A DNA stretch of 50,064 bases from Porphyrobacter sp. (GTDB taxonomy: Bacteria > Pseudomonadota > Alphaproteobacteria > Sphingomonadales > Sphingomonadaceae). How positions within the stretch are numbered: the stretch's first letter is position 1; every line of letters starts with the position of its first letter. Where the stretch lies: NCBI GenBank assembly GCA_013911835.1, contig JACESM010000002.1, forward strand, positions 1 to 50,064, in the 5' to 3' direction. This document shows positions 39,996 to 48,553 of the stretch, piece by piece. A model generated the notes under the pieces. It was not told the DNA's origin, did no database searches, and worked only from the letters and a program-made list of their open reading frames with translations. Made by a program: the position numbers and the translations under genes.

Positions 39996-41350
39996 AGAGC
40001 GGCCTTGCCGCATCGCCGTCTGCTATGTCCGCCGCTGCGGGTTGGATCACGCCGCTCGCCTGCGCCGGGTTTCTGGCGGCAAGCCTCGCGGTCTATGGCA
40101 TCGCCGCGATAGCCCCGGCGCAGACGGGAACGGCCTATATCGTCATGCACGGGCTGATGACCGCTGCCATGCTGGCAGCGTGGCGTTGGGGACGAGCGGC
40201 GCACCTGCCATTGATCCTGTTCACCGGCCTTGCCGCGCGGATCTTGCTGATCCCGGCACCCATGCTGAGCAGCAATGATGCCGAGCGGTATCTGTGGGAT
40301 GGTGCAGTCGCACTGGCCGGGTTCGATCCCTATTCGGTGGCACCCGCCGATGAGCTGGTGGCCGGGCTGCGCGCAATCTGGGCAACCCCGCCCGAACACG
40401 CCGCCTACCCCACGCTTTATCCCCCCGTGGCGCTCAGCCTGTTTGGCCTGTCGGCATTGGCCGGGCCAGAGTGGGGCATCTGGGTGTGGAAGCTGATTGC
40501 GAGCCTCGCGGGCATTGCGCTGGTGCCGCTTGCGCTCCGGCTGCTGCGTCGCCGCGGGCTCGAGCGCCATATGCCGCTCGTCGCACTTTCGCCGCTGCTG
40601 GTGCTCGAAACCGGGGTCGGCGCCCATATCGACAGCGTGGTTGCCCTGATCGTCGTCGCAGCGCTGCTGGCATTTGACGCGCGGCGGCCGGGCTGGGTGG
40701 GCGCGCTGCTCGGGCTCGGGATTGGCGTCAAGCTGCTGCCCGGTGCGGTGCTGGCTGCGCTTGTCGTGGCCGCAGGATGGCGAGGCGGCGCGCGGATGGC
40801 GGGTGCAGCGATTGCTACGGTTGGTGGGGTTTACGGCCTCGCCTTCGCAGGCGGTTGGCGACCAATCGGCAGCCTGCCGGTGTTCTTCGAGAAGTGGCGC
40901 AATGGATCGCCGCTATTCACCTTGCTCGAAGCCTACTTGCCAAGCGCAGGATTGCTGGCGGTGCTGGGTGCGCTGGCGGTTGTCGCCGGGGTGGCAATCC
41001 TGATTGTCGCGCGCAAGCGGCCAGTGATCGGGGCGCAGATTGCCCTGGCAACGCCGTTGATCCTGAGCCCGGTCGCTTTCCCATGGTACTTGAGCGCGCT
41101 GGTGCCCCTATCCGCCGTCGCCCCGAGCGCGACCGTGCTGATCTGGCTGAGCACCTCGCCACTGATCTACGAAGTGCGCGACCGGTTTGTCAGCGAAGGG
41201 GTGTGGATGCCCGCACTATGGCCGCTGATGATCATCGGTGCCGGGTGGGTCCTCGGGGCAGGCATCGACGCGCTGCGGAAACTCTCACGGCCCGCGCGGC
41301 ACGAGCGGGACGCCGACAGAAGCCAGAGCAAGCTTGTCGACACGCCGTAG
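39992..41350 (+). CDS. GT-C polyprenyl-phosphate mannosyltransferase-like membrane protein
   Basis: 452 residues with about ten membrane helices. The acidic loop SSNDAERYLWDG after the second helix pair and GFDPYSVAP are typical of GT-C enzymes using lipid-linked sugars (GT87-like). Starts four bases inside the GT2 stop (ATGA). Possible role: adding sugar to the GT2 product or to a lipid. Specific substrate unknown. Confidence 0.85.
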   Translation: MKSGLAASPSAMSAAAGWITPLACAGFLAASLAVYGIAAIAPAQTGTAYIVMHGLMTAAMLAAWRWGRAAHLPLILFTGLAARILLIPAPMLSSNDAERYLWDGAVALAGFDPYSVAPADELVAGLRAIWATPPEHAAYPTLYPPVALSLFGLSALAGPEWGIWVWKLIASLAGIALVPLALRLLRRRGLERHMPLVALSPLLVLETGVGAHIDSVVALIVVAALLAFDARRPGWVGALLGLGIGVKLLPGAVLAALVVAAGWRGGARMAGAAIATVGGVYGLAFAGGWRPIGSLPVFFEKWRNGSPLFTLLEAYLPSAGLLAVLGALAVVAGVAILIVARKRPVIGAQIALATPLILSPVAFPWYLSALVPLSAVAPSATVLIWLSTSPLIYEVRDRFVSEGVWMPALWPLMIIGAGWVLGAGIDALRKLSRPARHERDADRSQSKLVDTP

Positions 41351-41375
41351 AGCGGTTTCCGGGCGAGTGCCCCGA

Positions 41376-41999
41376 TCATCCGATCCGGGCACTGATATAG
41401 CCGGCCAGTGTCGTGGCCGCTTCGCTCACAGCGTGTTCGGGCGCGATCTGCAAGCCGGCCTCCAGCTGGCGCGCATAGTCCGCCGCTTGGAAGAGCGCGA
41501 TGGAAAAGGCCTGGCGCAGGCGCGCGTTCACCACGTTTTCCGGAATGTCGGGCACGCATTCGACCACCTTGGCGCGCAGCAAGAGCAGGCTGGGCATGCC
41601 GTATTCGGTGACCAGCTCGAGCAGGTTGAAGCGCGGATCGGACGAGAACTGGAGGCAGAACCTGACGTAGAGCCGACCCTCCTCATCAAGGCAGCAGTCC
41701 ATGAAGGGGGCAATCGCCGCCGCCATCAGCGCGGCAAGCCGGCGCGCCGGATCGCTTTCATCGACCTTGGCGAGACGCAGGGCGCGTTCCGCCTCGATCG
41801 CCCTGTAACGCTGGGTGAAGACCTCCTTGATCAGCGTTTCCAGGTTGCCGAAGTGGTAATGCACCGCGCTCGGATTGCGGGCACCCGCGGCGCGGGTGAT
41901 GTCCTTGACCGAGACCGTGCCCAGACCTCGCTCTGCGATCAGGCGCTGTGCGGATTGAAGCAGGGCGGTTCGCGTGTCGGAATGCGTCGACTGGGACAT
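41376..41999 (-). CDS. TetR-family regulator
   Basis: 207 residues; HTH at about 28-50 (VSVKDITRAAGARNPSAVHYHF) and a helical ligand domain. Divergent from the transporter gene, with the palindrome ACATTAATGT between. It probably represses both, and the receptor gene at 46275, which has a related site. The inducer would be a transported substrate. Confidence 0.92.
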   Translation of the reverse strand: MSQSTHSDTRTALLQSAQRLIAERGLGTVSVKDITRAAGARNPSAVHYHFGNLETLIKEVFTQRYRAIEAERALRLAKVDESDPARRLAALMAAAIAPFMDCCLDEEGRLYVRFCLQFSSDPRFNLLELVTEYGMPSLLLLRAKVVECVPDIPENVVNARLRQAFSIALFQAADYARQLEAGLQIAPEHAVSEAATTLAGYISARIG

Positions 42000-42020
42000 G
42001 GCTCTCTAATCTAATATTGC

Positions 42021-42030
42021 ACATTAATGT
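42021..42030. promoter_or_regulatory. TetR operator candidate (divergent promoter)
   Basis: Perfect palindrome ACATTAATGT within TGCACATTAATGTGA, 22 bases from the regulator start and next to TAATAT, a possible -10. Eleven bases (CATTAATGTGA) recur at 46328-46338. Confidence 0.65.
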
Positions 42031-42111
42031 GAGCCATGGGATATCACACCCGAAGGGGAACCGCCAAGAAGAGAACAGGTTCACCTCGCTTGCAATTTTC
42101 ACACTCGGGGG

Positions 42112-43581
42112 GTGCGACGCGTGGACTATCAAGGCGGTGCGCCCGATCCCTTCAAGCAGACCGCCGCGTTGCCGCCGCTGTCGCGGCCAACCAAGCTCGC
42201 CTTTGGCGTCGGCGCCATCGCCCCGGGTGTCACAGCAGCCGCATTCGATTTCTTTCTGCTGATCTTCTACAGTCAGGTGATAGGCCTCGACGCGCGGCTG
42301 GTCGGCTTGGCGATCCTGATCTCGCTGGTGTGCGATGCGATCAGCGATCCGATTGTAGGCTACTGGTCCGACAATCTGCGCTCGCGCTGGGGCAGGCGCC
42401 ATCCGTTCCTCTACGCCTCGGCCGTCCCGCTGGGGGCGAGCTTCTATTTCCTGTGGACGCCGCCCGCGAACGCCAGCCAGACCGTGCTGTTCTGGTATCT
42501 TGTGACCCTGGCCGTGATCGTGCGGACCGCGATCACCTTGTACCGCACCCCGGCGAGCGCGCTCGTGCCCGAGCTCACGCCGGACTATCACGAGCGCACC
42601 GCGCTCTACAGCCTGCGGTATTTTCTCGCCTGGGTGGGCGGCAATGCGGTGTCGGTCTGGGCCTTTGCCGTGCTGTTCCCGATGTTCGTCACCGCCACCA
42701 TTGCCGACGGGCGGTTCAACCGCGACGCCTACCCGATCTATGGCCTGGTCGGGGCGCTGGCCATCCTGCTGTCGATCCTCATCAGCGCGGCGGGAACGCA
42801 CGTGCGCATTCCCTACCTGAAGTCCGCTCCCCCGCCACGCAAGCAGACGATGGGGCTCATCTTCGGCGAACTGATCGAGACCTTGTCGAACCGCTCCTTC
42901 CTGTCGCTGTTCATCGCCGCGATGCTGGCGGCCATCGCAGGCGGGCTGGCTGCCGGTCTCTCGCTCTATTTCCTCACCTATTTCTGGGGCTTCGACGAGC
43001 GCCAGACGGGCGCGATCTTCATCGGCACCTTTGTCGCGGCGGGCATCGGGCTGGTTCTCGCCCCGTTCGTCTCGCGCAGACTGGGCAAGAAGCGCGGCGC
43101 GATCCTTGTCGGGCTGGTGGCCTTCATCGGCGCGCCGGTGCCGATCATCCTGCGGCTGCTCGATCTGCTGCCGCCCAACGGGACGCCCTTCATCTTCTGG
43201 TTCGTCACCATCACCAACATCCTCGATATCGGGCTGATCATCTGTTTCCAGATCCTGTTCGCATCGATGCTGGCCGATCTGGTGGAAGACAGCGAATTAC
43301 AGACCGGCCGACGATCCGAAGGCGTCTTCATTGCCGCAGAGACCTTCATCGACAAGGCCGTGCGCGGTCTCGGGGTGATGGCGGCAACGACGATCCTGAC
43401 GCTCGCCGGAGTTTCGCCGGGCGCGAGGCCACAGGACGTCAGCGCCGACGCCATCTGGCTGATGGGTGCCTATTACGTGCCGCTCGTGCTGGCGCTCTGG
43501 ATCGCGATGATCGCGGTCATTGCCACCTATCGGATCGACAGGACGACGCACGAGGAAAACCTCAGGAAGCTGGGGTCCTGA
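42112..43581 (+). CDS. GPH-family sugar/organic-acid:cation symporter (MFS_2)
   Basis: 489 residues from a GTG; a second GTG at 42121 has a better-placed G-rich ribosome-binding site. Twelve membrane helices. The loop DPIVGYWSDNLRSRWGRRHP (about 82-101) is the GPH signature. Imports sugars, glycosides or related acids with a cation. Together with the receptor, sulfatase and regulator it suggests uptake of a sulfated or conjugated compound. Confidence 0.9.
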   Translation: MRRVDYQGGAPDPFKQTAALPPLSRPTKLAFGVGAIAPGVTAAAFDFFLLIFYSQVIGLDARLVGLAILISLVCDAISDPIVGYWSDNLRSRWGRRHPFLYASAVPLGASFYFLWTPPANASQTVLFWYLVTLAVIVRTAITLYRTPASALVPELTPDYHERTALYSLRYFLAWVGGNAVSVWAFAVLFPMFVTATIADGRFNRDAYPIYGLVGALAILLSILISAAGTHVRIPYLKSAPPPRKQTMGLIFGELIETLSNRSFLSLFIAAMLAAIAGGLAAGLSLYFLTYFWGFDERQTGAIFIGTFVAAGIGLVLAPFVSRRLGKKRGAILVGLVAFIGAPVPIILRLLDLLPPNGTPFIFWFVTITNILDIGLIICFQILFASMLADLVEDSELQTGRRSEGVFIAAETFIDKAVRGLGVMAATTILTLAGVSPGARPQDVSADAIWLMGAYYVPLVLALWIAMIAVIATYRIDRTTHEENLRKLGS

Positions 43582-43623
43582 GGTTTTCCTGCAATCGGAA
43601 CCGCGTTGGTTTCGGCGTAACGG

Positions 43624-46275
43624 CTAGAACGACTTGCGGAACGTCACCCCGTAAGTGCGCGGCTGGTTCGGTGCGCCGTTGATCGTGCCGGCCTGTGCCA
43701 GGGCGGGCGAGGCGAAGACGATATGCTGATCGTCGAACAGGTTGCGCGCCCACAAGGACAGCGCGAAGCCGCCGGAGGTCCTGAACCCGACCGACATGTT
43801 CAAGAGGTTCTGTTCGCGCGAAAAGCCGCTGCCCACCAGCCGGGCCGCCTCGGTCGGATCGTCGAGAAGCGGCGAATTGCCGATATGCTGCCAGTCGGCC
43901 CGCACGAAGGCGTCGAGGCTGCCGATGGTGAAATTGTAGTTCGAACCGAGCGTGAACTGGGTCTCCGCCACCCCTTGCGGTTGCTGTCCCGAGATATCGA
44001 TGCCCGGGCCGAAATTGGGGAAGCTGTCATAGACCGGATCGAGGAAGGTCGCGCCGCCGGTGAAGAACAGTCCGTCGAGCGGGCTCCAGCGGAAATCGAC
44101 CTCGACGCCGAAGGTCGATTGCTCGGCCGCGTTGGCGAACACGAAGCCGTTCTGCGTGAACACGGTGGTCTGGAAATTCTTCAGGGTCTGATCGAAGACG
44201 GTGAGGGTGAAGGCGAAGTTGTCGAAGGTGCCCTTGATCCCCAACTCATAGACCTCGGCATCCTCGGGCGAGGCGAGGCGTGTCCCGGGCAGGAGATTGG
44301 TCGAGTAAAGTCCCGCACCGGCAACCGGTGAAGCTGGCGTCGCCCGCAGAACCTGCCGGGTGACCGGATCGACCACCGGATTGCCAGGGACAAGGATCGC
44401 GGCTGGCGGTCTGCTCTGCCGCGACAGGTTCCACGAACTCGCCTTGAAGCCCGTCGCGTAGGACGCATAGATGCTGATCTGGTCAGTCAGCTCATAGGCG
44501 AGGCGGGCCGTGAAATCGGTGCTGTTGTCGCGCGATCGTCCGTCTTCCACGGCGTTGGGGAGGTTGAGGAACGGCGGGAAGAATTGCAGCGCCCGCAGGC
44601 CATTGAACGGGTTCCCGGTGCCAACCGCGGTCGCCAGGGCCTGCTGCTGGATCTGCGCGTAGATGGCCGGATTGGCGGCGACGAAGGGTCCCACCGATGC
44701 CGGGTTCTGCAAATTCACGCCGCGCGCCGCCAGCAGGTTTCTGAGCGTGGCGTTATAGCCGAGCTGGTCAAGATTGACCGCAGCCAGCGCATCGGTGCTG
44801 AGCGCGGTGACCGAAACGTCCTTGCGATCCTCGGTGTAGCTGAGCCCGAAAGTGGCGGTCAGGCGGTCGGTGAGATGCACGTCGATATTGCCGAAGACCG
44901 ACCAGGCAGTGTTGTCCTGCTCGCTCCTCTCCGAAATGCCTTGTCCGGGCGCGGCGAATGTCCCGGGCGGCACCCCGGCAGCGGCCTCGAATGTGGCAAC
45001 CTGCGTGGGATTGCCGAGCAGCGCGCCCAGATAAGGCCGGAAATCCGCGCCATAGAACAGGTCGTTGCCGGACTGGAGCCGCTCATCAAAATAGAAGCCC
45101 CCGATCATCCAGTCGAACAGCTTGCCCGCACCATTGGACTGCAGCCGGATTTCCTGCGTGAAGGTCTCGATTTCCGATTGGCCTGAGTTTGTTGCAAACA
45201 GTTCGAGGCTGGTCGCGTCGGGATCGAACTGGGAAGCGACGTCGTTGTGGCGAAAGGCGGTGATGCTGGTCAGCGTCGCGAAGTCGAAGTCGATATCGCC
45301 CTGAAGCGACACGCCGTAGTTCTCGATCCGGTTGGTCGGCACAATGTCATAGAACACGTTGTACGAGAACGGGTCTTCCGAGACGAATTGTCCCCCCAGC
45401 GCGCGAATGCTGGCGCCGGTCGGGCCCTCGACCAGATTGGTGAGGATGCAGCAATTCTCGTCGATCTTGTCGTAGTCGCCGATCAGGCGGAAGCTGACAT
45501 CGAGCGAGGGCTCCCACAGGATGTCGCCGCGGATGCCCCAGCGATCACGCTCGTTGTAGTCGTCGCCCGTCCCGAGATCCTCGACATACCCATCGCGCCG
45601 GTTGAAATTGCCGCCCAGCGCCACGGCCACGGTGTTGGTGACGGGGCCCGTGATATAGGCTTCGAAGCGATGCAGGCCGTAATTGCCGAAGCTCGATTCG
45701 AGATGGCCGTCCCATTCGAATTGCGGCTTGCGCGTGGTCACGGAGATCACGCCCACCGAGGCGTTCTTGCCGAACAGGGTCGATTGGGGGCCGCGCAAAA
45801 CCTCGACCCGCTCGAGGTTCGGCAGGTCGGAGATCGAGGCCGCCGAGCGCGAGCGATAGACCCCGTCGATGAACACTCCGACCGAAGGCTCGAGCCCGAT
45901 GGCGTTCTGGCCGTTGCCGAAGCCACGGATGAAGAAGTTGGTGTTGCCCGAAGTCTGGCCCTGCCGGATGGCAAGCGAGGGCACCAGCGTCTGGAGGTCG
46001 AGCAGGTCCTGAATCTCGGCCTGTTCGATGGCCTCCGCCTCCACCACGGAGACCGCGATCGGCGTGTCCTGCAAGGTCTCCTCGCGCTTGTTCGCGGTGA
46101 CCACGATGTCCCCGACACGTGGCGACGAGACGGCAGTGCCTTCTTGATCGGCCTCCGGCTGTTCCTGCGCGAGTGCCGGCGCGCTCATTCCGAGCAGAAG
46201 AACCGGCAGCGCCGTGCCTGCCGACAGCGCCACCTTGAACCGCTGCGCGAGATGCCGATTGGTTGTCCTTGCCAT
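43624..46275 (-). CDS. TonB-dependent outer-membrane receptor
   Basis: 883 residues: signal peptide (SAPALA, about 30-36), TonB-box region with GDIVVTANKREETLQDTPIA, plug domain to about 165 and a large barrel ending in TFRKSF with a terminal Phe. Actively imports a large or scarce ligand using TonB energy. The sequence groups with sphingomonad carbohydrate/aromatic-uptake receptors, but the ligand cannot be assigned. Promoter carries the CATTAATGTGA sequence. Confidence 0.95.
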   Translation of the reverse strand: MARTTNRHLAQRFKVALSAGTALPVLLLGMSAPALAQEQPEADQEGTAVSSPRVGDIVVTANKREETLQDTPIAVSVVEAEAIEQAEIQDLLDLQTLVPSLAIRQGQTSGNTNFFIRGFGNGQNAIGLEPSVGVFIDGVYRSRSAASISDLPNLERVEVLRGPQSTLFGKNASVGVISVTTRKPQFEWDGHLESSFGNYGLHRFEAYITGPVTNTVAVALGGNFNRRDGYVEDLGTGDDYNERDRWGIRGDILWEPSLDVSFRLIGDYDKIDENCCILTNLVEGPTGASIRALGGQFVSEDPFSYNVFYDIVPTNRIENYGVSLQGDIDFDFATLTSITAFRHNDVASQFDPDATSLELFATNSGQSEIETFTQEIRLQSNGAGKLFDWMIGGFYFDERLQSGNDLFYGADFRPYLGALLGNPTQVATFEAAAGVPPGTFAAPGQGISERSEQDNTAWSVFGNIDVHLTDRLTATFGLSYTEDRKDVSVTALSTDALAAVNLDQLGYNATLRNLLAARGVNLQNPASVGPFVAANPAIYAQIQQQALATAVGTGNPFNGLRALQFFPPFLNLPNAVEDGRSRDNSTDFTARLAYELTDQISIYASYATGFKASSWNLSRQSRPPAAILVPGNPVVDPVTRQVLRATPASPVAGAGLYSTNLLPGTRLASPEDAEVYELGIKGTFDNFAFTLTVFDQTLKNFQTTVFTQNGFVFANAAEQSTFGVEVDFRWSPLDGLFFTGGATFLDPVYDSFPNFGPGIDISGQQPQGVAETQFTLGSNYNFTIGSLDAFVRADWQHIGNSPLLDDPTEAARLVGSGFSREQNLLNMSVGFRTSGGFALSLWARNLFDDQHIVFASPALAQAGTINGAPNQPRTYGVTFRKSF

Positions 46276-46513
46276 AAATCCCCTCCATTCGGGCAGCGCC
46301 AGGCTCCAGCTCCAGTCTACTGCTATGCATTAATGTGAAAGATTATTCGGGGTTCTGCAAGGAGAGATTTTGCGCGCGCAGCGCGGCCTCTTCGGGGAAT
46401 TCTTGAGGCATCAGGACGAATCCATCGGCCCGCGGATGCGGGCGCACCAACGCTCCGCCTCCACGGCAGATGCGGAGGCGGGGCCGATCAAGGGGAGCGG
46501 CGGGCGCTGGCCC
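46276..46513. promoter_or_regulatory. Receptor promoter region with TetR-like half-palindrome
   Basis: TGCATTAATGTGA at 46326-46338 lies about 50 bases upstream of the receptor start and shares 11 bases with the TetR operator candidate at 42021. The rest of this stretch shows no gene or other clear element. Confidence 0.55.
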
Positions 46514-46786
46514 CTAGAGCACTTTCCGACCATTCAGGCCCACCCTGATCGCGTCAGGAAGCCCGCTGGACAGGAATGGCGCGCAAGCAGGGGCTGGTTG
46601 CCCCTGCAAGCGGCGTGACGAAGCCAGCGGGCTTCCTGACGCGACCCCGCAGGGGCGGGCCGCTTTTAGCCCAGCGCGGCGTCGCTTGTCGGTCACTATG
46701 CTTCAGCATGGCTCCCTCCTCGCTTCTTCCGCTGGGCCAAAATCGGCTCCGTCAGGGTGGGTCTGAATGGTCGGAAAGTGCTCTAG
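46514..46786. mobile_element. 273-bp MITE-like palindromic element
   Basis: Terminal inverted repeats of 35 bp (46514-46548 and 46752-46786) match at 34 positions, beginning CTAGAGCACTTTCCGACC. Inside are a perfect 19-bp inverted repeat (46551-46569 and 46624-46642) and a hairpin GCAGGGGC-TGGTT-GCCCCTGC (46587-46607). No ORF of size. CTAG at both ends may be or include the target duplication. The right-end CTA is the sulfatase stop codon. Confidence 0.85.
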
Positions 46787-48468
46787 TTCGGCCAGATCAC
46801 GTATTCGTCACCCGGAACAGCCGTCTGCGCTTCGGTCTTGTCGACCATCACCGGGCTGGCGAGCTTGAAGGGGTAGAGCGGCTTGACCGCACCCTTGTGA
46901 TGCGCAGCCAGCAGTTGCCTGAGCTCGGCGACCTTGCCGGGCCGCGTTCCAGCGAGATTGGTCTTCTCGGTGGGATCGGCAGCCAGGTCGAACAGCCACG
47001 TCTTCTTGCGCGTGCCGTCGATCTGCAGCTTCCAGTCGCCCGCGCGCACCACCTGATAGGCGCCCGATTGCCAGAAAATCGCATTATCGGGGCGTGAGAA
47101 TGCGCCGCTCCCGGTCGCGAGCGGCAGCATATCGCGTCCATCGATGATGCGATCGGCAGGCAGGGGCACGCCGGCCGCCGCGGCGAGGGTCGGCAGTACA
47201 TCAATATGCGCGACCGGGGTGTCGATTCGCGTGCCGGGCTTGATGGCTTTCGGCCAGCGCACGAACATCGGCACGCGGATGCCGCCTTCGAACAGCGTGA
47301 TCTTCCAGCCGCGATAGGGCGCATTGATGTCGGGCAGGCCGACATAGCCCGCCCCGCCATTGTCGCTGCTGAGCACCACGATGGTGTTGTCGGCCAGCCC
47401 CTCCTCGTCGAGCTTTGCCATGATCCGCCCGACGCTGCGATCGAGGGCGCGCACCATCGCGGCATAGACCCTCAGGCGATGCGGCTTGATGTCGCCCACC
47501 GCCTCGAAGTCCTCGCGGGTCGCCTGGAGCGGCGTGTGGACGCCCCAATGGGCCATGTAGAGGAAGAACGGCCGGTTGCGGTTGGCCTCGATCACCTTCA
47601 ATGACTGGTCGGTCCACCAATCGGTGATGTAGCCGCCCGGTTCGAACGGCTTGCTGCCATTGAACGTCGCGGCGAATTGCAGCTTGGCCCAGAAGAACTT
47701 GTCGATCGGGTCGAAATCGAGCTTGGCGTTGACGACGTTCGGATGATCTTCCGGGAGATACATGCCATTGTGCATGTTGAGGCTCTCGTCGAAGCCTTGC
47801 GCATTGGCCTTGAACTCGGCCGCCTCGCCGAGATGCCACTTGCCGATGTGGACGGTGTGGTAGCCCTTGGTCTTGAGCAGTTCGGCGATGGTGACTTCCG
47901 AGCCGGGGAGACCCTGATTCTTGAAGGGCATCTTTTCTTCGTCGAACGCGGCATTGAACACGGTCGGCGGCAAGGCGCCGCGATCCATGTCGGCGGCGAA
48001 GATCGGCAGCGCCTTGGCCATGCCGTCGGGGATCGGGGTGAATTCGAACCCGGTGCGGGTGGAATAGCGACCCGTCATCAGCATCGCGCGCGAGGGCGCG
48101 CAGGTCGAAGTGCCGGAATAGGCCTGATTGAAGATCGCGCCCTGGCCTGCGAGCTTGTCGATGTTCGGCGTGGGCACCTGCCCGCCGGCGACCCCACCGC
48201 CGAAGGTGGTAAGGTCATTGTATCCGAAATCATCGAACAGGATGAATACCACGTTGGGGGGGCGTTCGGAGACGGGCGCATCGGCGGTGGCCGGGCCCTG
48301 ATCCCACACGACCTCTCGTGTGGGCTCGACATATTCCTTGGTCGCCTCGATCCGGCGCATCAGCAGCGCGGTCATGATCGCGTTGCGGTTGAACCAGCCG
48401 ACAGCGCCGCCGATGACGACGATTGCCAGCACGGCGATCAGGATCTTTCTCAGCATCAATACCCCCAC
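46783..48468 (-). CDS. Sulfatase (arylsulfatase-type, formylglycine)
   Basis: 561 residues, one N-terminal membrane helix or uncleaved signal (LIAVLAIVVIGGAVGW). The metal-site Asp79-Asp80 and CAPSR at 123-127, where Cys becomes formylglycine, are intact, followed by LMTGR. It should hydrolyse a sulfate ester in the periplasm. An internal ATG at 48456 (MLRKIL) is an alternative start. The stop codon is contributed by the inserted MITE-like element, so the original C-terminus may have been altered. Confidence 0.93.
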   Translation of the reverse strand: MGVLMLRKILIAVLAIVVIGGAVGWFNRNAIMTALLMRRIEATKEYVEPTREVVWDQGPATADAPVSERPPNVVFILFDDFGYNDLTTFGGGVAGGQVPTPNIDKLAGQGAIFNQAYSGTSTCAPSRAMLMTGRYSTRTGFEFTPIPDGMAKALPIFAADMDRGALPPTVFNAAFDEEKMPFKNQGLPGSEVTIAELLKTKGYHTVHIGKWHLGEAAEFKANAQGFDESLNMHNGMYLPEDHPNVVNAKLDFDPIDKFFWAKLQFAATFNGSKPFEPGGYITDWWTDQSLKVIEANRNRPFFLYMAHWGVHTPLQATREDFEAVGDIKPHRLRVYAAMVRALDRSVGRIMAKLDEEGLADNTIVVLSSDNGGAGYVGLPDINAPYRGWKITLFEGGIRVPMFVRWPKAIKPGTRIDTPVAHIDVLPTLAAAAGVPLPADRIIDGRDMLPLATGSGAFSRPDNAIFWQSGAYQVVRAGDWKLQIDGTRKKTWLFDLAADPTEKTNLAGTRPGKVAELRQLLAAHHKGAVKPLYPFKLASPVMVDKTEAQTAVPGDEYVIWPN

Positions 48469-48520
48469 CGCGGCGCAGTCGCCAACCCCGTCTAATGCAA
48501 TCGATTATCGCCTGCAAGGC

Positions 48521-48550
48521 AAGAAGGCCGCGGCGGTCAGCCCTGCGGCC
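48521..48550 (-). terminator. Probable terminator of the monooxygenase gene
   Basis: On the minus strand, shortly after the monooxygenase stop, GGCCGC pairs with GCGGCC with some inner pairing, and TTCTT follows. It would end the monooxygenase transcript before the sulfatase. Confidence 0.55.
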
Positions 48551-48553
48551 GTC

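Noticed and set aside
42036..43682. A 548-codon frame overlapping the GPH transporter
   Set aside because: Arg/His-rich out-of-frame reading of the transporter gene; no hydrophobic segments or motif.
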